The notes beneath the pieces are model-generated. The model did no database searches and was not told the DNA's origin. It saw only the letters and a program-made list of their open reading frames with translations. From Pseudomonadota bacterium (GTDB lineage Bacteria > Pseudomonadota > Gammaproteobacteria > Steroidobacterales > Steroidobacteraceae), in contig JAKAFQ010000309.1 in the NCBI GenBank assembly GCA_021817875.1, positions 1 to 5,534 on the forward strand: a DNA stretch of 5,534 nt, written 5' to 3'. Each line of letters opens with the position of its first letter. The first letter of the stretch is position 1. Below are positions 5,450-5,534 of the stretch, in pieces. The position numbers and the translations under genes are program-made.

Positions 5450-5534
5450 TCAGGATTGGCGCGCCGCCTGGATGGCGGCTGTGCTCTGAATCGTCTCTGA
5501 CTGCAGGACCGGCGAGATCCGATCGAATAGCGAG
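5450..5534 (-). CDS. C-terminal end of an unidentified upstream gene (partial)
   Basis: Reading from 5533, 27 codons end in TGA at 5452..5450. The residues begin SLFDRISPVLQSETIQ and end AAIQAARQS, a balanced and helix-prone composition with mostly G or C in third codon positions. The other two minus-strand frames give Arg/Ser/Pro-rich strings unlike protein. The gene would lie 64 nt upstream of the UbiB-family gene on the same strand. I do not recognise the family; it does not look like the end of UbiJ, the usual neighbour of ubiB in enterobacteria. The stretch is too short for a firm call. Confidence 0.4.
   Translation of the reverse strand, partial: SLFDRISPVLQSETIQSTAAIQAARQS

Overview
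This is a GC-rich stretch (roughly two-thirds G+C by eye) that looks like the chromosome of a ubiquinone-making proteobacterium, most likely a beta- or gammaproteobacterium of the kind that degrades aromatic compounds (Azoarcus/Aromatoleum/Thauera-like). The evidence is an unmistakable UbiB-family protein, a four- or five-subunit 2-oxoacid oxidoreductase operon, and a periplasmic quinohemoprotein amine dehydrogenase beta subunit. No tRNA, rRNA, CRISPR array or insertion sequence is visible.

Layout. Positions 1-2131, minus strand, hold one tightly coupled operon read right to left: gamma, delta and alpha subunits of a thiamine-diphosphate 2-oxoacid:acceptor oxidoreductase, then the first nine codons of a further gene that runs off the left edge. 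Stops and starts overlap (ATGA, TGATG). The alpha sequence and the Rossmann-like start of the next gene make an anaerobic phenylglyoxylate dehydrogenase (padEFGHI type) the best guess, ahead of a generic pyruvate oxidoreductase. A strong extended -10 promoter lies upstream, buried in a perfect 24-bp palindrome (2204-2227) that is an attractive operator.

Positions 2228-2746 hold about 520 nt with no convincing gene. Positions 2747-3853, plus strand, encode an exported seven-bladed-propeller-type protein that matches the beta subunit of quinohemoprotein (phenylethyl)amine dehydrogenase. It starts at TTG, and its alpha, gamma and maturation partners are absent on both sides. A strong GC hairpin (3859-3890) separates it from a convergent gene.

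Positions 3901-5385, minus strand, encode a UbiB/ABC1-family atypical kinase with an intact kinase-like core and C-terminal membrane segments. Its N-terminal region is short and divergent, and the hallmark KxGQ motif is missing. The right edge (5450-5534) carries what looks like the C-terminal end of another minus-strand gene.

How they may work together (inference). An amine dehydrogenase acting on phenylethylamine feeds phenylacetaldehyde and then phenylacetate into the anaerobic route phenylacetyl-CoA, phenylglyoxylate, benzoyl-CoA. The operon on the left would catalyse the last of these steps. UbiB serves ubiquinone synthesis and has no obvious direct link.
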